Assembly (NCBI GenBank): GCA_013297655.1 | Contig: JAAFHV010000034.1 | Span: 1-49,994, forward strand | Origin: Myxococcales bacterium | GTDB taxonomy: Bacteria > Myxococcota_A > Polyangia > Polyangiales > Polyangiaceae | Direction of reading: 5' to 3' | Length of the DNA: 49,994 nt | Part shown: positions 32,275 through 40,481 of the stretch, piece after piece | Numbering within the stretch: the first letter of the stretch is position 1 | How the letters are laid out: every line of letters starts with the position of its first letter | Made by a program: the position numbers and the translations under genes | Notes under the pieces: model-generated | The model's input: the letters and a program-made list of their open reading frames with translations, nothing else | Databases searched by the model: none | Told to the model about the DNA's origin: nothing

Positions 32275-35031
32275 TTACTCTCTCGCCATCGAAAGGCCGG
32301 GGGGAAGATCGTCGTCGAAGAGGCTTGCCTCCGCGAGAGCGTCGTCGGGGAGGACCACGTCGCGCACCATCGCGATCCACGGCACCTCTGGGACGGCGTT
32401 GCTCGTCTCCAGCTTTTGAATCGTGAGCGCGCGCACACGCTCGGACACGTCGCGCGTGCGGTCACCGGTTTTTCTCGCGAGGAGGGCGGCCGCGCGGCCG
32501 AACGTGCGGGAGTCCTTTTTCCAATCGGCCTTCACGAGGCGCTCGAGCCACGCTTCGACGGGGGCGACGGGGAGCACGTCGTGGAAGGGGCCGTAGCTCG
32601 GAATGCGCGCGCCGATCTTTCCGAGCGCGTCCCAGAGCCGCGCGTCGTCTTTGGCGCGTACGCGATCGAAGAGCCACTCCCCGAGGAGAGCGCGCGCGCG
32701 TGGTCCGATTCGCTCGAGGCTCGCCGCGAGGAGCACGAGCTCGTCCTGCGCCTCGGGCATGCGCTTGGGGCGCTTCGGGTTGGTCTCTTTCGGCGCGAGC
32801 ACGCTCGCGGCATAGTCGGCGATCGCGACCTCGACCCGCTCCGAGAGGCCCTGCGCGACGCGCCGAAACGCGACGAAGAACGCAGAAAATCCGCGCGCCT
32901 CGTCGGGGAACGCGAGCTTGCTGTCCCACGTCTTCTCGAAGATCGCGATTCGCGCCGCGTCGCCCGGCATGCCTCGACCGGGGCGGAGGCCGTGACCGGC
33001 GAGCTGAAACCATACCCGTTCGTGGTCGAGGGTTCGTTTTCGTGCGCCCGGGTTCACGAGCAGCTCGTCCGCGATCGCGCGGGAAGTCTCGGCGGGCCAG
33101 GTGCCCTTGTCGCCCAAGATCCTCTCTAGCTCGCGGACCAAGTCCTTCACCGCCCGCGGCTCGCCGTCCGCCTTCTTTCCGAATGCCTGCGCGACGAGCG
33201 CGAGCGCGCGCTCCCTAGAATGTGCAGAGTGCACGCGATCGATCGATCGTGGCGCGAGGCTCGGCGGGGGGAGGCTCGGGAGCGCGACCGACTTGGGCTC
33301 GTCGTCGGAGCGCTCGAGGCGAAACGCGAGCCGGAACGTGCGCGCCTCTTCGGCCACGTGCCGCGCCCCGGCCTCGTCCCTGACGAGGGCCAAATCGAGA
33401 GTGCCCACTTGCGAGAGCTCGCCCCGCAACGTGACCTTCGTTTGGCCCGTCTCGCTCGCCTCGCCCAGCTTCGCGACCAGATCGGGGAGCGGAAAGTGCT
33501 TCCCCTCGTCCAACGCGACGATCGTTCCGGCAGGGCTTTTGTCGAGGTCCGACGCATGGAGGGAGAACTTCGCGCGTGTGCCGAGCGTGAGCAGGAGGGG
33601 CTCGCGCGTCTCGTGAACCGCGCCTTCCTCGGCGAACCGAGGGACCACACAGACGGCCTTCTTCTCGCTCGCGGTGCCGATACCCACGAAGTAGCTGCGC
33701 GAGCTCCCGCCGCGAATCTTGCCACTCTCGCCGCGCGCCAAGAGGCGAGCGTACGTCGCCGCTCCTCGCGCGACGGCGAGGTCCGGATCGGCGCTCGGCA
33801 AGAGCCGCACCGGCCCGTCGAAGCAGTCGGTGAGGGAGCCGAGGAGCGCGTCCGCGAGCCGCGCCGCGCGGAAGACACCGCCGTTGAGCAACACCGCGCG
33901 CACGGCGCCTTCGCCCGCGTGACGCGCCAAGAACGCGGCGACGTGGCGCGTGATCGCCGGGTCGTGCTCGTAGGGGAGGCCGAGACCGCGGAGCGCCCCT
34001 CGTGGCCGGGCAGGGGCTTCGTCACGCGCGACCGCTGGGAAGAACCCTCCCGTGACGATCGTCTCGGCGAGCGCGCGCGGGAGCGTCGCGCGTCGCGTAC
34101 CGCCGACCAGCTTCGCGCCCTTTCCCACGAGCGTCACCGTCGCTTCGGCGACGTCGGTCGAAAACAGGAGCTCCTTTGCGGCGCGGCACGAGGCCGCGAG
34201 CTCGCCGAAGCGGGCAGGGGAGAGCTTGTCGCCCGCTTGCACGAACCTCTCCTCGAGGGCGTGCGCGAGGGCGAGGTCCATGTTGTCGCCGCCGAGGAGC
34301 AGGTGCCTCCCGCTCGCGACGCGGGTGAGGCTCGGGCGTGGTCCGTCGTTCGTGACCCGCACGAGAGAGAGGTCCGTCGTGCCCCCGCCGACGTCGCACA
34401 CGAGCACGAGCGCCTCGGCGCCGAGCGAAACGAGCGCCTCCTCCGAGCCTTCCTGGGCGATGAAATCGTAGAGCGCGGCGACCGGCTCTTCGAGGAGGCG
34501 GAGCGTCCCCCCGAGTCCGGCGCGTTCGGCGGCGAGTCGTGTCAGCTCGCGCGCGTCGTCGTCGAACGACGCGGGCACCGTGAGCGCGACGATGCCTTCG
34601 GAGACGGGAAATTCCGCGTGACTCGCGTTCCATGCACGATGCACGTGGTCGAGCACGCGCAGGCTCGCGTCGAGGGGAGAGAGCCGCGGCCCATCGTGCG
34701 CCAAGTCCTCCGCGAGGCCGAACGGGAGGATCGGCGCTTTTCGGTCGACTGCCGCGTGGCAGAGCCAGCTCTTGTGGCTCGTGATCCCGTGGGTAGGCAC
34801 TTCGCCCGCGCGCGCCTTCGCGAACGCGCCGACCAAAAAATCCGGATCGCCCACGACCTCGCCCGCGAGCGGCGCGTAGAGCGCCGACGGCAAGAGGCTC
34901 CGCGCCTCCTCGGTGTCGCGCGTGACCCGCTGCGGGACCGCGAACACGCGCGGCACGGTCTCGCCCGGGGGCACGTAGCCCACCACCGTGTTGGTCGTCC
35001 CGAGATCGATCCCGAGCGCAATTCCTCTCAC
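32275..35031 (-). CDS. Hsp70 family protein, long form with DUF3731-like C-terminus
   Basis: A 918-residue Hsp70 relative, well above the 600-640 of DnaK. The ATPase signatures are present: phosphate-1 'ALGIDLGTTNTVVGY' at the N-terminus, 'VPASFDDDARELTRLAA', 'LLEEPVAALYDF' and phosphate-2 'LVCDVGGGTTDLSLV', then 'LLLGGDNMDLALAHALEE'. The region after about residue 500 is not a classical substrate-binding domain; it includes a helical C-terminal part of the DUF3731 type found in some Hsp70 proteins. Start GTG 35031 overlaps the TGA of the preceding Hsp70 gene (GTGA). It therefore forms a translationally coupled pair with it. Confidence 0.88.
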   Translation of the reverse strand: MRGIALGIDLGTTNTVVGYVPPGETVPRVFAVPQRVTRDTEEARSLLPSALYAPLAGEVVGDPDFLVGAFAKARAGEVPTHGITSHKSWLCHAAVDRKAPILPFGLAEDLAHDGPRLSPLDASLRVLDHVHRAWNASHAEFPVSEGIVALTVPASFDDDARELTRLAAERAGLGGTLRLLEEPVAALYDFIAQEGSEEALVSLGAEALVLVCDVGGGTTDLSLVRVTNDGPRPSLTRVASGRHLLLGGDNMDLALAHALEERFVQAGDKLSPARFGELAASCRAAKELLFSTDVAEATVTLVGKGAKLVGGTRRATLPRALAETIVTGGFFPAVARDEAPARPRGALRGLGLPYEHDPAITRHVAAFLARHAGEGAVRAVLLNGGVFRAARLADALLGSLTDCFDGPVRLLPSADPDLAVARGAATYARLLARGESGKIRGGSSRSYFVGIGTASEKKAVCVVPRFAEEGAVHETREPLLLTLGTRAKFSLHASDLDKSPAGTIVALDEGKHFPLPDLVAKLGEASETGQTKVTLRGELSQVGTLDLALVRDEAGARHVAEEARTFRLAFRLERSDDEPKSVALPSLPPPSLAPRSIDRVHSAHSRERALALVAQAFGKKADGEPRAVKDLVRELERILGDKGTWPAETSRAIADELLVNPGARKRTLDHERVWFQLAGHGLRPGRGMPGDAARIAIFEKTWDSKLAFPDEARGFSAFFVAFRRVAQGLSERVEVAIADYAASVLAPKETNPKRPKRMPEAQDELVLLAASLERIGPRARALLGEWLFDRVRAKDDARLWDALGKIGARIPSYGPFHDVLPVAPVEAWLERLVKADWKKDSRTFGRAAALLARKTGDRTRDVSERVRALTIQKLETSNAVPEVPWIAMVRDVVLPDDALAEASLFDDDLPPGLSMARE

Positions 35032-36866
35032 GAAGGCTCGCTCTCGCGGACCCCGAGCTCCACCTTCCAGCGCTCGCCCGGCACGCGTGGCGACGTGGGC
35101 ACTGCCTCGACCAACAGCGTCCCCACCTCGGTCACGCTCGCGGCGAGGCGCACCGGGACCACGTCGCCGGCGAGCCTCCCCTCCGCGGGGAGCTCCACCT
35201 CCACGGGGGACAGCTCCTCGAGCGCGGCGCTCGGGGTCACGTCGATCTCGGTGCCGGCCACGTCGTCGCGGCGGGTCGAGGATCCGAAGAAACGGAAGCT
35301 CACCCTCTCGCCCACGACGGCGCCGAGCTCGATCGCAAGCTCGACCGGTGGGCTGCCCTCTTCGAGCCCGAAGGGCGCCACACAAAGCGCGCTGAGGGGC
35401 GGCGCGATCCCGGGCACCGCCGGCGCAGCGCCTTCGATCCCCACGTAATACGCGCGGGCGGTCCCTCCACGAATTCGCAAGCCTTTCCCACGCTTTACGA
35501 GGGCATAAGCCGCCGCTCCGCGCGCCACGGCGAGGTCCAAATCGGCGCCGTCGAGCTCACGGACCGGTGCTCCCCCCGCCTCGGCGCGCCACGCGTCGAG
35601 GCACGCACGAACACGCGCGCGAAGGAGAGGGCTCTTCATCACGCCGCCGTTGAAGAGCACCACCTGCGGCAACAGCATCGTGCTCTCGGACGTCTCCGTG
35701 CGACCCTCGATCGCGTCGAGGGCGCCCCTCTGGCGCGAGAGGAACGCGGCGAGGTGGCGGGTGACCGCTGCGTCTTGGGCGTACGGCAGACCGAGCTGCT
35801 GGAGGCCCACACGCGCACGCACCTGCGGCCGCGCGTTCGACGCGACGACGGGGAAAAACCCCTCGACGAGCGTGGTCTCCACCTCGGCGCGGAGGAGCTC
35901 GGTGCGGAGCGTTCCGCCCACGAGCTTCGAGCCACGCGCGGCGATCGCGATCGGCGCGCTCGCAGGTGCGCCCTCGCCGAGCAAGGTCTCCTTCGCTCCA
36001 CGCGCCGCGTGGGAGAGCTGCGCGTGTTGCTGACGATCGATCTCTTTGCCGGCCGCGGTGAGCTTCTGCGCCGCGACGTGCGCGAGGGCGAGGTCCATGT
36101 TGTCGCCGCCGAGCAGAATGTGGTCGCCGACCGCGACGCGGCGGAGCTCGAGCGCGCCCTCGGATTCGCCCGCGTAAATCGCGGAAAAGTCGGTCGTTCC
36201 GCCCCCCACGTCGCAGACGAGCAGCACGTCGCCGACGTGGATGTCCTTTCGCCATGCGTCGCCACGGGCAGCGAGCCACGCGTAGAGCGCGGCCTGCGGC
36301 TCCTCGAGCAAGGTCACGTTCTCCAGCCCGGCCGCATACGCCGCTTCGACCGTGAGCTCGCGGGCGGCCGCATCGAACGACGCGGGGACGGTGAGCACGA
36401 TCTCTTGTTTGCCGAGCGAAAGCTCCGGATCGCCCTTCGCGACGGCGTGCTCCCACGCGTCGGCGAGGTGCTCCAAATAGCGGAACGAGGCCTCTACCGG
36501 GCTCACCTTTTCTACGTCGTCGGCCGCGCCGAGCGGCAAAATCGCGCTCCTTCGATCGATGCCCGCGTGCGAGAGCCAGCTCTTGGCGCTCGCGATCACG
36601 CGGTTCGGAGCTTCCACTCCGCGCGCCCTCGCGAGCTCGCCCACGACGTGCGCGCGGGTGTCGTCCCACGGGAGCGGCATGCTCCCGTCGGAGGCGTGCG
36701 GCGCGTAGTGGAACGACGGCAAGAGCGCCTTTTCCCCGAGCGTTCCCTTCGCCACGAGCTGCGTGACCGGGAGCACGTCGATCCGCGGCGCTTCGTCCCC
36801 CGCCTCGGCGTACGCGAGGGCGGAGTGGGTGGTTCCGAGGTCGATCCCGACGACGTAGCGGCTCAT
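35028..36866 (-). CDS. Hsp70 family protein, short form
   Basis: A 612-residue Hsp70-like ATPase. Motifs: 'YVVGIDLGTTHSALAYAE' (phosphate-1), 'VLTVPASFDAAARELTVEAA', 'LLEEPQAALYAWLA', 'LLVCDVGGGTTDFSAIYAG' (phosphate-2) and 'LLGGDNMDLALAHVAAQ'. The C-terminal part from about residue 420 is diverged from DnaK's substrate-binding domain and lacks a Gly/Gln-rich or acidic EEVD-like tail. It is more similar in motif spacing to its downstream neighbour than to canonical DnaK, suggesting an old tandem duplication. ATG 36866 overlaps the stop of the DUF2760 gene (ATGA). Confidence 0.88.
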   Translation of the reverse strand: MSRYVVGIDLGTTHSALAYAEAGDEAPRIDVLPVTQLVAKGTLGEKALLPSFHYAPHASDGSMPLPWDDTRAHVVGELARARGVEAPNRVIASAKSWLSHAGIDRRSAILPLGAADDVEKVSPVEASFRYLEHLADAWEHAVAKGDPELSLGKQEIVLTVPASFDAAARELTVEAAYAAGLENVTLLEEPQAALYAWLAARGDAWRKDIHVGDVLLVCDVGGGTTDFSAIYAGESEGALELRRVAVGDHILLGGDNMDLALAHVAAQKLTAAGKEIDRQQHAQLSHAARGAKETLLGEGAPASAPIAIAARGSKLVGGTLRTELLRAEVETTLVEGFFPVVASNARPQVRARVGLQQLGLPYAQDAAVTRHLAAFLSRQRGALDAIEGRTETSESTMLLPQVVLFNGGVMKSPLLRARVRACLDAWRAEAGGAPVRELDGADLDLAVARGAAAYALVKRGKGLRIRGGTARAYYVGIEGAAPAVPGIAPPLSALCVAPFGLEEGSPPVELAIELGAVVGERVSFRFFGSSTRRDDVAGTEIDVTPSAALEELSPVEVELPAEGRLAGDVVPVRLAASVTEVGTLLVEAVPTSPRVPGERWKVELGVRESEPS

Positions 36867-37444
36867 AGCTCCACCTCGCTCTGCGCGATCACGCTCGAAT
36901 CGTGGCCCTCGAGCGGCAGCGGCAGCTTCACGTCCTTCGCGCGCCATCCGCGGTGCTTCAGCGTCCCGCTGTAGGGCCCTTCGCCCGTCACGTTGCCGGT
37001 GAGCTTGGTCGTCGCGGCGTCGAAGCCCTTCGCGAGGGTCACCTTCGCGCCCTCGTCGGAGGCGTGGATCGGCTCGAGGGTCACGTGGTCACGGAGCGCC
37101 TTTTTGCAGCCCGAGTGCACCACCCGCGCCGCCGCGCCGATTTCCGCGTCGTCCGCGCCGTCGAGGTCCTCGAGCAAAAAATCGACGAGGCGGCCCTCGC
37201 GTTGGAGGAGGGCGAGGAGCGTGAGCGCGGCGTCGTTCGAGGGCGGCTTCGGGGCCTCTTTTTTCGGCTCTGGCTTCGGCTCGGTCGCCTTCTCGACTGG
37301 CTTTTCTGCCTTCGGCTCGGGCACGGATGCCGGGAGGGCGGGCAACGACTCCCTGACGAGCTCGGCTCTCGCCGCGAACGCGCCGTCGAACAGCACCTTG
37401 AAGAAGCAGGCGAACGCGAAGAAAAAGCGCGCGCCGAAGGACAT
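36863..37444 (-). CDS. DUF2760 family protein
   Basis: A 193-residue protein. It opens with the family N-terminus 'MSFGARFFFAFACFFKVLF' (a membrane-associated amphipathic or hydrophobic helix), then 'DGAFAARAELV'. A Pro/Lys/Glu-rich linker of about 45 residues ('KPVEKATEPKPEPKKEAPK') leads to the conserved C-terminal domain: 'ALTLLALLQREGRLVDFLLE', 'GAAARVVHSGCKKAL', 'GTLKHRGWRAKDVKLP'. DUF2760 genes are known neighbours of this kind of Hsp70 pair. Start ATG 37444 fits the family; a TTG at 37486 would add 14 residues. It is the first gene of the operon. Confidence 0.85.
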   Translation of the reverse strand: MSFGARFFFAFACFFKVLFDGAFAARAELVRESLPALPASVPEPKAEKPVEKATEPKPEPKKEAPKPPSNDAALTLLALLQREGRLVDFLLEDLDGADDAEIGAAARVVHSGCKKALRDHVTLEPIHASDEGAKVTLAKGFDAATTKLTGNVTGEGPYSGTLKHRGWRAKDVKLPLPLEGHDSSVIAQSEVEL

Positions 37445-37594
37445 TTCGCTCGGGGAATTCGTCACGCGGGCAAGGTAGTCCACCAAAAAGCCCGCGGGAA
37501 GGTGGCGCCGGCCCCCGCTTTCCCGCGGCCGCGGGCCGGTTCGGAGGCAATGGTTGCATAGCTCACGGTTCTTCGACTACCGTACCGCGCCAGA

Positions 37595-37873
37595 ATGGCT
37601 CAAAAGCGTGTGGTTCTCATCGTTCGTGGTCGCGTGCAGGGCGTGTTCTTCCGCGCGGCCGCGCAGCGCGAGGCACGAAGGCTCGGCATCACCGGGTGGG
37701 TGAAGAACCGCAACGACGGCAGCGTCGAGCTCCTCGCCGAGGGCGAAGAGGACTCGATCAAGGAGCTCACCGGCTGGGCCAACCACGGCCCCTCCGCCGC
37801 CCGCGTCGACGGAGTGGACGTGCGTTGGCGGGGCTACACCGGCGAGTTCGCCGAGTTCAGCATCGTCGAATAG
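37595..37873 (+). CDS. acyP: Acylphosphatase
   Basis: A 92-residue enzyme of the usual acylphosphatase length, hydrolysing carboxyl-phosphate bonds. The active-site loop is 'VRGRVQGVFFRAAAQREA' with catalytic Arg20, and the second signature is 'GITGWVKNRNDGSVELLAEG' with catalytic Asn38. The C-terminus 'GEFAEFSIVE' is normal for the family. Start ATG 37595 gives exactly the family N-terminus. It is divergent from the DUF2760-Hsp70 operon, with 150 bases between, and appears to be a single-gene unit. Confidence 0.94.
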   Translation: MAQKRVVLIVRGRVQGVFFRAAAQREARRLGITGWVKNRNDGSVELLAEGEEDSIKELTGWANHGPSAARVDGVDVRWRGYTGEFAEFSIVE

Positions 37874-37954
37874 GAGAAGAAGGGGTGGGCGTCGCGGGGC
37901 TCGCGGTTTCGCACGAGCGTAAGCTCACACGAGCTTTGCCGAGCACGAGCGCGG

Positions 37955-38476
37955 CTACGACGCGGGCGTCGTAGCGAAGAGCTCGAACACGTTGCCGTCC
38001 GGGTCACGAACGAGCACGAAAGCGCCCCCGAGGGACTTCATCGGCGTCTTCGGCGACACCACCGTGCCGCCCGCGCGCACCACCTTCGCCATCGCCGCGT
38101 CGAGGCTCGGCACCTCGACGAGCACGACGGGAGAAGGGAGGCCGATCGCCTTCTTCACGATGCACCCGTTCACGCTCCCGGGGCGCTTCGCGACGAACGC
38201 TTCGTCGCTCGGCGCGTTCACGACGACCCGATAATCGTAGGTCGGATCGTCCTCGTGGGTGGAAGGTCGCACGTCCCACCCGAAGGCGTCGCGGTAGAAC
38301 GAGGCCGCCTTGTCGACGTCGGCCGCGGGCAAGCTGAACCACGTCACCGGCGCTTCCGCCGCGGCCTCGGGCGCGCGCGGCGGGGCGGGTCGCGAGCTGC
38401 ACCCGATGGAGACGAGCGCGACGATCGTGACCGCGACCCGAGCGCGCGGGGCACGGGGCTTCGACGGATCGCTCAC
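37955..38476 (-). CDS. VOC (glyoxalase-like) domain lipoprotein
   Basis: A 173-residue protein. The N-terminal '[13 protein letters not shown]' is a lipoprotein signal (Cys26), unusual for the normally cytoplasmic VOC family. The VOC domain follows: '[20 protein letters not shown]' with 'AFGWDV', '[11 protein letters not shown]', and the second beta-alpha-beta unit ending '[18 protein letters not shown]', which carries the metal-site Glu. Start GTG 38476 overlaps the TGA of the dehydrogenase gene (GTGA), so the two are coupled. An exported or membrane-bound binding protein for a small molecule is likely; the substrate is unknown. Confidence 0.83.
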   Translation of the reverse strand: MSDPSKPRAPRARVAVTIVALVSIGCSSRPAPPRAPEAAAEAPVTWFSLPAADVDKAASFYRDAFGWDVRPSTHEDDPTYDYRVVVNAPSDEAFVAKRPGSVNGCIVKKAIGLPSPVVLVEVPSLDAAMAKVVRAGGTVVSPKTPMKSLGGAFVLVRDPDGNVFELFATTPAS

Positions 38477-39219
38477 TTAGCGCCTCCCGCCTCGAACGAC
38501 AGGCGTTGCCCGAGACCACCGTCGAGCGCGAGCTTCGCCCCCGTCGTGAAGGTCGCGTCGAACGCGAGGAACATCACCGCGCGCGCGATCTCCTCCTCCG
38601 TCCCGTGACGGCCGAGCGGGGTGATCGCGTCCCCGAGGGCGGAGAAGCGCGCGCGCGATGCGTCGTCGAGGCCCTTCGTGCCCATCGTCTTCGTCGCGAC
38701 GAAGCCAGGGGCGATCACGTTGACCCGCACCCGCCGAGGCACGAGCTCGGCCGCGAGCACCTGCGCGAACGAGACGACCGCCGCCTTGCTGCCCGAGTAC
38801 ACCGCCATCCCTGGCGTGCCCCCGGTGTCGGCCACCGACGAGGTCACCACGATCGCCCCGCCGTCGCGCACGAGCGGCGCGAGCGCTTTGAGCGTGAAAA
38901 ATGCACCCTTCGTGTTCACCGCGAACTGGCGATCGAACGACGCCTCGGTGACCTCCGCGAAGGCGCCGAGCTCGGCGACCCCGGCGTTCACGAAGAGGAG
39001 GTCGAGCCTGCCGAGGTGCTCACGAACGTCGGCGGCGAGCGCTTCGATCGCCGCGAGCGACGTCACGTCGGACCGCACCACGCGCGCGCGCGGACCGAGC
39101 TCGCGCGCCGCCTCCGCGATCGCACCCGGATCGTTTCCCGTCACCACGACCTGGGCACCCCGCGCCACCAGCGCTCGCGCCGTCGCGAGGCCGATGCCGT
39201 GCGAACCTCCCACCACCAC
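38473..39219 (-). CDS. Short-chain dehydrogenase/reductase
   Basis: A classical SDR of about 250 residues. The cofactor motif '[16 protein letters not shown]' (GxxxGxG) is at the extreme N-terminus. '[11 protein letters not shown]' is the NAG motif; the catalytic Ser lies in '[12 protein letters not shown]' and Tyr/Lys in '[13 protein letters not shown]'. The C-terminus '[18 protein letters not shown]' is typical. The frame starts with a run of GTG codons (39219 is the first), and no ATG is available; up to nine more residues ('NARSNENA') are in frame upstream. It is divergent from the LysR gene, which probably regulates it. Confidence 0.88.
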   Translation of the reverse strand: MVVGGSHGIGLATARALVARGAQVVVTGNDPGAIAEAARELGPRARVVRSDVTSLAAIEALAADVREHLGRLDLLFVNAGVAELGAFAEVTEASFDRQFAVNTKGAFFTLKALAPLVRDGGAIVVTSSVADTGGTPGMAVYSGSKAAVVSFAQVLAAELVPRRVRVNVIAPGFVATKTMGTKGLDDASRARFSALGDAITPLGRHGTEEEIARAVMFLAFDATFTTGAKLALDGGLGQRLSFEAGGAK

Positions 39220-39321
39220 CGCGTTCTCGTTCGATCGTGCATTTATCGTCGGCTCCTTTGTGTCGCCGTATGTCTACGCAGCGAGAAGACGAGGCGGTAG
39301 AATGCAAAATGCAGCCGTATC

Positions 39322-39337
39322 GTCCACACTTGTGGAC
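39322..39337. promoter_or_regulatory. 16-bp palindrome, likely operator of the LysR/SDR pair
   Basis: GTCCACA-CT-TGTGGAC is a perfect inverted repeat with 7-bp arms, 35 bases before the LysR start and about 100 bases from the dehydrogenase start. It fits a LysR-type autoregulatory site. The minus strand also contains TTGTCCACA, which matches high-GC DnaA boxes at most positions; a single site gives no support for an origin. Confidence 0.55.
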
Positions 39338-39371
39338 AATCCAAAGGACCGACCGAAGGAGAGTGACGCGC

Positions 39372-40334
39372 TTGAACCTCAACGACGCACGCACCTTCGT
39401 CGTCGCCGTGAACGAAGGCTCGTTTTCGTCGGCGGCGCGGGCCCTCGGCGTTCCGAAGTCCACGGTGAGCAAGCGCGTCGCAGAGCTCGAGCGCGCCCTC
39501 GGGGTCGTCCTCGCGCATCGCAGCACCCGCCGCTTCGTCCCTACCCCCGTCGGCCGCGAGTTCTTCGCCCGCGCGGCGGCGATGGTGGCGCTCGCCGACG
39601 AAGCGGCAGCGGTGGTGCGCGGCTCCCTCGCCGAGCCCTCCGGTCTCGTGCGGGTCACGAGCTCGCTCCCCGTCGCGCAGACGTGGCTCGCCCCGCTCCT
39701 GCCGAAGCTCGCCCTCCGCTACCCCGCGCTACGGGTCGTGCACCACGCGACCGATCGCTTCGTCGACGTGGTGCGCGAAGGGTTCGACGTCGCGATCCGC
39801 TCCCACGTCGAGCCGCTCTCCGACTCGAGCCTCGTCGCACGAAAAATCGCGTTCGAGCCGTTCTGGCTCGTCGCGTCGCCATCGTACCTCGCCGCGCGAG
39901 GGAGCCCGCGCACGCCGGACGAGCTCGCATCGCACGACATGCTGCTCACGTCGCCTTCGATCGAGCGCCTCGTGCTCTCCCGCGTCGACGAGCCGGGCAC
40001 GACGAGCAAGGCACGCGCGACCTCCGCTGCGATCGTCGTGCCGGTGCGCGGGAGGTACTTCGCAGACGAATCGGAGATGCTCCTCGCCGCCGCGCGCGCG
40101 GGCCTCGGCATCACTGGGATCCCCGCGAAGATGGCGCGCGCCGATCTCGCCGCGCGACGGCTACGGCGCGTCCTCCCGAAGCACGACGCCGGGCGCATCA
40201 CCACCACCGTGCTCGTGCCGGAGCGGCGCGCCGAGCTCCCCGCCGTGCGCGTGCTCATCGACGCGTTCGTCGAGGCGAGAAAGGCCGATACGCGCGAGCC
40301 CGACGACACCCCCGCCCGCCCACGCGGTCGGTGA
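39372..40334 (+). CDS. LysR-family transcriptional regulator
   Basis: A 320-residue regulator. The N-terminal winged helix is 'NLNDARTFVVAVNEGSFSSA' with recognition helix 'VPKSTVSKRVAELE', followed by 'RSTRRFVPTPVGREFF'. The effector-binding periplasmic-binding-protein-like domain spans about residues 90-300 ('GLVRVTSSLPVAQTWLAPLL', 'REGFDVAIRSHVEPLSDSSL'). The TTG at 39372 is preferred as start because a strong 'gaaggag' stands 9 bases upstream and it gives the standard LysR N-terminus. The longer upstream frame adds non-conserved residues. It is divergent from the dehydrogenase-VOC pair. Confidence 0.9.
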   Translation: MNLNDARTFVVAVNEGSFSSAARALGVPKSTVSKRVAELERALGVVLAHRSTRRFVPTPVGREFFARAAAMVALADEAAAVVRGSLAEPSGLVRVTSSLPVAQTWLAPLLPKLALRYPALRVVHHATDRFVDVVREGFDVAIRSHVEPLSDSSLVARKIAFEPFWLVASPSYLAARGSPRTPDELASHDMLLTSPSIERLVLSRVDEPGTTSKARATSAAIVVPVRGRYFADESEMLLAAARAGLGITGIPAKMARADLAARRLRRVLPKHDAGRITTTVLVPERRAELPAVRVLIDAFVEARKADTREPDDTPARPRGR

Positions 40335-40335
40335 T

Positions 40336-40425
40336 CCTCGGCGTCGACGCCGTTCCCGCGCTCACGAAGAAGCTCCGCGAGCTCCGAAAGGAGCGTCAGG
40401 GGGCATCTTCGCGGCGGTGAAGCTC
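40336..40425 (+). pseudogene. Partial copy of the HEAT/TPR-type gene at 46 kb
   Basis: About 90 bases here match 46052-46142, inside the HEAT/TPR-like gene, with roughly ten substitutions and one deleted base. The copy translates as 'ILGVDAVPALTKKLRELRKE' followed by 'RQG'; the source has 'RLGQDAVPALAKKLHELRKE' followed by 'RQG'. The deletion after 'RQG' shifts the frame to a stop. It begins directly after the LysR stop codon. Confidence 0.7.
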
Positions 40426-40481
40426 TTTCGTCGCGCGCCAGATCTGTGTAGAGTGCACTGAAATCCGAGGGAGCTCCGCGC

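Noticed and set aside
33220-35448. 742-codon plus-strand open frame inside the Hsp70 genes
   Set aside because: It is antisense to strong Hsp70 motifs and has no recognisable domain; GC-rich third positions keep it open.
39322-39345. DnaA-box-like TTGTCCACA as sign of a replication origin
   Set aside because: It is a single site within a LysR-type palindrome, with no cluster of boxes, no AT-rich unwinding region and no dnaA, dnaN or par genes nearby.
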